Source: Thermotogaceae bacterium
Lineage (GTDB): Bacteria > Thermotogota > Thermotogae > Thermotogales > Thermotogaceae
Assembly: GCA_021161105.1 (NCBI GenBank)
Contig: JAGHBG010000110.1
Coordinates: 1 to 8,034 of the forward strand
DNA: 8,034 nucleotides
Direction: 5' to 3'
How positions within the stretch are numbered: the first letter of the stretch is position 1; each line of letters begins with the position of its first letter. The position numbers and the translations under genes were made by a program. The notes under the pieces were generated by a model that was not told where the DNA came from, did no database searches, and saw only the letters and a program-made list of their open reading frames with translations. Of this stretch, positions 6,547 to 8,034 are shown piece after piece.

Positions 6547-7511
6547 TTTTCTACCTCCTCCAAAAGCTTATCCATCCATTCTCCTACTACTTTGCTTATT
6601 GGGTCCAGTTGACGGCAAAATTCCTCCATGGAATTAATTATTCTTTCCTTGAAATATTCAAAAGCTTTTTTATCAGAGAGAGAGGCTAAATTTTCAAGAA
6701 AAGCTTCTTTAGATTTTATAATATCGTCAAGGACATAGTCCATATCTTCCTTTATACTTCGAACAAGGTTTGGAAAGTTTTCAACAAAGAAGCTCCTGGC
6801 TTTTTTATTTATAACATCAATGGCTTTTAAAAATTTTGCGACCTCTTTTGCATTTCTTGGAAGGAGTATCAAACTTTCGTAAGGAAAAATAGATATTCTT
6901 TCATATTTGAAATAATGAGAGAGTTTTGCGACAATTACGTTAAATATCCTGATGAGCGAATATTTAAACTTTGCACCTTCTATTGTTGTTTCATTTCTAA
7001 GCCAGATCATAAATCTGGTGTTCAGAGTTATAATAAGGCTTGTACCAGCCACCCCGGGAGATATAGAAATTATATTGGCATTTATAGAATATCTCATATC
7101 TTTGGTTTTTTCGGATATCATGGAAAATATCTTGAATCTCTCTGTTATCTTTTTGAATCTTTCATGGGAGATTTTGTTTACATTATCTTCCAGTAAACTA
7201 ACATCCATTTCTTCATAGAAATTTAGTTCATCCTCTAAGGATTCTACGATGTTTCCTTCCTTTGTAAATGCCACTCTCATCGGTTCTTCAACAAGTTTTG
7301 AAAAATATTCTTCCAATTTTTTGCTTTCGATATTCTCACAAGAGCCTGTTGATGTAACACTTCTTGGATCAAAAATAAACAAATATTCTTTTCCTTCCTT
7401 TCCAATTACAAACGAGGGTGCCATCATATCTAAAATTTCGTGTACTTCGAATTTGGCAGGATATATCCTATATAAACCATCCTTGAGATCTTTTATTAAA
7501 TTCTCTAACAT
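6543..7511 (-). CDS. Unrecognised 322-aa soluble protein, first gene of the trpS operon
   Basis: I do not recognise this family. The protein is rich in Lys, Glu and Ile and has no signal peptide or clear membrane segment, so it is probably cytoplasmic. Residues 1-75 look mixed alpha/beta (KEYLFIFDPRSV near 41-52, then a Ser/Thr-Gly-Ser-Cys turn). Residues about 75-135 are charged and helical. About 140-170 has alternating hydrophobic strands (NANIISISPG, TSLIITLNTRFMIWL). The rest, about 180-322, is mainly helical, with long charged helices near the C-terminus that may form coiled coils. Start: ATG at 7511 with AGGAGGG 7 nt upstream. The stop overlaps the trpS start as ATGA, so it is translated together with trpS. 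The coupling suggests a conserved lineage-specific gene, but gives no function. No catalytic motif could be picked out. Confidence 0.85.
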   Translation of the reverse strand: MLENLIKDLKDGLYRIYPAKFEVHEILDMMAPSFVIGKEGKEYLFIFDPRSVTSTGSCENIESKKLEEYFSKLVEEPMRVAFTKEGNIVESLEDELNFYEEMDVSLLEDNVNKISHERFKKITERFKIFSMISEKTKDMRYSINANIISISPGVAGTSLIITLNTRFMIWLRNETTIEGAKFKYSLIRIFNVIVAKLSHYFKYERISIFPYESLILLPRNAKEVAKFLKAIDVINKKARSFFVENFPNLVRSIKEDMDYVLDDIIKSKEAFLENLASLSDKKAFEYFKERIINSMEEFCRQLDPISKVVGEWMDKLLEEVEK

Positions 7512-7542
7512 AAATGAACCCTCCTAAAGCATCATCAGGTAA

Positions 7543-7573
7543 ATTCTATCATGTATAGTATCTTACTATGGAA
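7543..7573 (-). promoter_or_regulatory. Candidate promoter of the eight-gene operon
   Basis: On the minus strand, TAGAAT at 7548-7543 resembles a -10 box and is preceded by TGA at 7551-7549, an extended -10 (TGn). The -35 region is poor: the best match, TTCCAT at 7573-7568, is 19 nt away. Transcription would begin near 7536, giving a short leader before the ATG at 7511. This is the only gap above 21 nt in the gene series, so it is the most likely promoter position, but the call rests on weak motif matches. Confidence 0.35.
7555..7569. repeat. Short perfect inverted repeat between the DUF3298-like gene and the operon
   Basis: ATAGTA at 7555-7560 and TACTAT at 7564-7569 are perfect complements separated by TCT. 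The repeat spans the stop codon of the DUF3298-like gene and lies inside the candidate promoter, between its -35 and -10 regions. It is AT-rich with only a 6-bp stem and no following T run, so it is not a convincing terminator. A small operator site is possible, as is chance. Confidence 0.35.
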
Positions 7574-8034
7574 GATATTCTTTTTTGAAAAATCTACCAA
7601 ATCTTCCATAAGGTATAGGGATTTTTGGGTTTCCAAAAGAGTAGTTAGTATACTCATATCTCTGGAAGAATATCATTATTCCATAATCTGTGAGATAAAA
7701 GTCTTGTTCGTTTTTTATGGTTTTAAAGTCGTTTATAACTGAGCATTTATTTCTCTCAAAGAATTTTTTAACTTCTTCATTTATTATCTTTTTGCAATCA
7801 AAGCCCTTCACAAATAAATCATTAAGAGCTAATTCTTTACCATATTTGAGATCATAATTAATCGCATGTAAAAAATGAATTGGATGTGCACCACCTGTGT
7901 AAGTCATTTCTTCGAAGAGAATGCTTACAATCTTGCTGTCTAATCTTTCTACAGAAAAGACAAGATAATATTCTGGTCTTCCTGAGGTAATCCCTTTTTT
8001 GTATATTTTCACCTGATTAAGAAGGGTACTTTCG
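7566..8034 (-). CDS. DUF3298-like protein, C-terminal part, cut by the window edge
   Basis: The frame is open to the right edge of the window, so the true start lies outside; GTG at 8012 is only an internal codon or a weak candidate with no clear ribosome binding site. The visible part, about 155 residues, carries the DUF3298 pattern: a strand-rich lead (YYLVFSVERLDSKIVSILFEEM), the typical YTGGAHP turn, a segment like YDLKYGKELALNDLF, a helix with NEEVKKFFE, then FYLTDYGIMIFFQRYEYTNYSFG and a final KIPIPYGRF strand. DUF3298 domains occur at the C-terminus of exported or membrane-anchored proteins such as RsiV (lysozyme-binding anti-sigma factor) and next to PdaC-type DUF4163 domains. Any signal peptide or anchor would be in the missing N-terminus. 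Its stop is 54 nt before the next gene start, and it may be a separate transcription unit. Family call is from motif memory only. Confidence 0.72.
   Translation of the reverse strand, partial: ESTLLNQVKIYKKGITSGRPEYYLVFSVERLDSKIVSILFEEMTYTGGAHPIHFLHAINYDLKYGKELALNDLFVKGFDCKKIINEEVKKFFERNKCSVINDFKTIKNEQDFYLTDYGIMIFFQRYEYTNYSFGNPKIPIPYGRFGRFFKKEYLP

Noticed and set aside
7555..7569. Intrinsic terminator after the DUF3298-like gene
   Set aside because: The stem is only 6 bp, AT-rich, overlaps the stop codon and is not followed by a T tract on the minus strand.
1..8034. CRISPR array, tRNA, riboswitch, insertion sequence or phage module
   Set aside because: No regularly spaced direct repeats, tRNA-like cloverleaf, transposase or phage protein was seen; nearly the whole window is filled by minus-strand genes.

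Overview
The window looks like chromosomal DNA of a thermophilic bacterium, most probably a member of the Thermotogota; the genus cannot be settled from sequence alone. The base composition is AT-rich. Two proteins point to heat-adapted life: a TtuA-type tRNA thiolase (thiolation of T54, typical of thermophiles), and a tryptophanyl-tRNA synthetase with the C-x22-C-x6-C-x2-C cluster motif described for Thermotoga maritima TrpRS. The taxon is inferred from these proteins, not from a search.

Every gene lies on the minus strand, so the window is read from right to left. At the right edge is a DUF3298-like protein cut by the window. After a 54-bp gap with a promoter-like sequence comes a tightly packed series: an unrecognised 322-aa protein, trpS, hutH (histidine ammonia-lyase), scpA, scpB, kbl (glycine C-acetyltransferase family), an M50-like membrane protein and ttuA. 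Neighbours overlap by 4, 13, 4 or 8 nt, or are separated by 14, 18 or 21 nt. This looks like one eight-gene operon ending near the left edge. The operon mixes housekeeping roles: tRNA charging and modification (trpS, ttuA), the SMC-condensin partners (scpA, scpB), amino-acid catabolism (hutH, kbl) and a membrane protein.

Three observations stand out. First, ttuA and scpB each lack any in-frame ATG, GTG or TTG that would keep their conserved N-terminus. Both appear to start at CTG; in ttuA a G-rich ribosome binding site lies 7 nt upstream, and in scpB the start overlaps the scpA stop as CTGA. A standard gene caller would shorten ttuA by 42 residues, removing its zinc finger, and scpB by 18. 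Second, the M50-family protein has RGYTQ where the catalytic HExxH should be, while the rest of the fold signature remains, so it looks like a pseudoprotease. Third, both tRNA enzymes carry cysteine sets expected to bind [4Fe-4S] clusters.

No tRNA, rRNA, CRISPR array, insertion sequence or phage gene was seen. I found no clearly new multi-gene system. The unusual features lie in start-codon use, the pseudoprotease and the unrecognised first gene.
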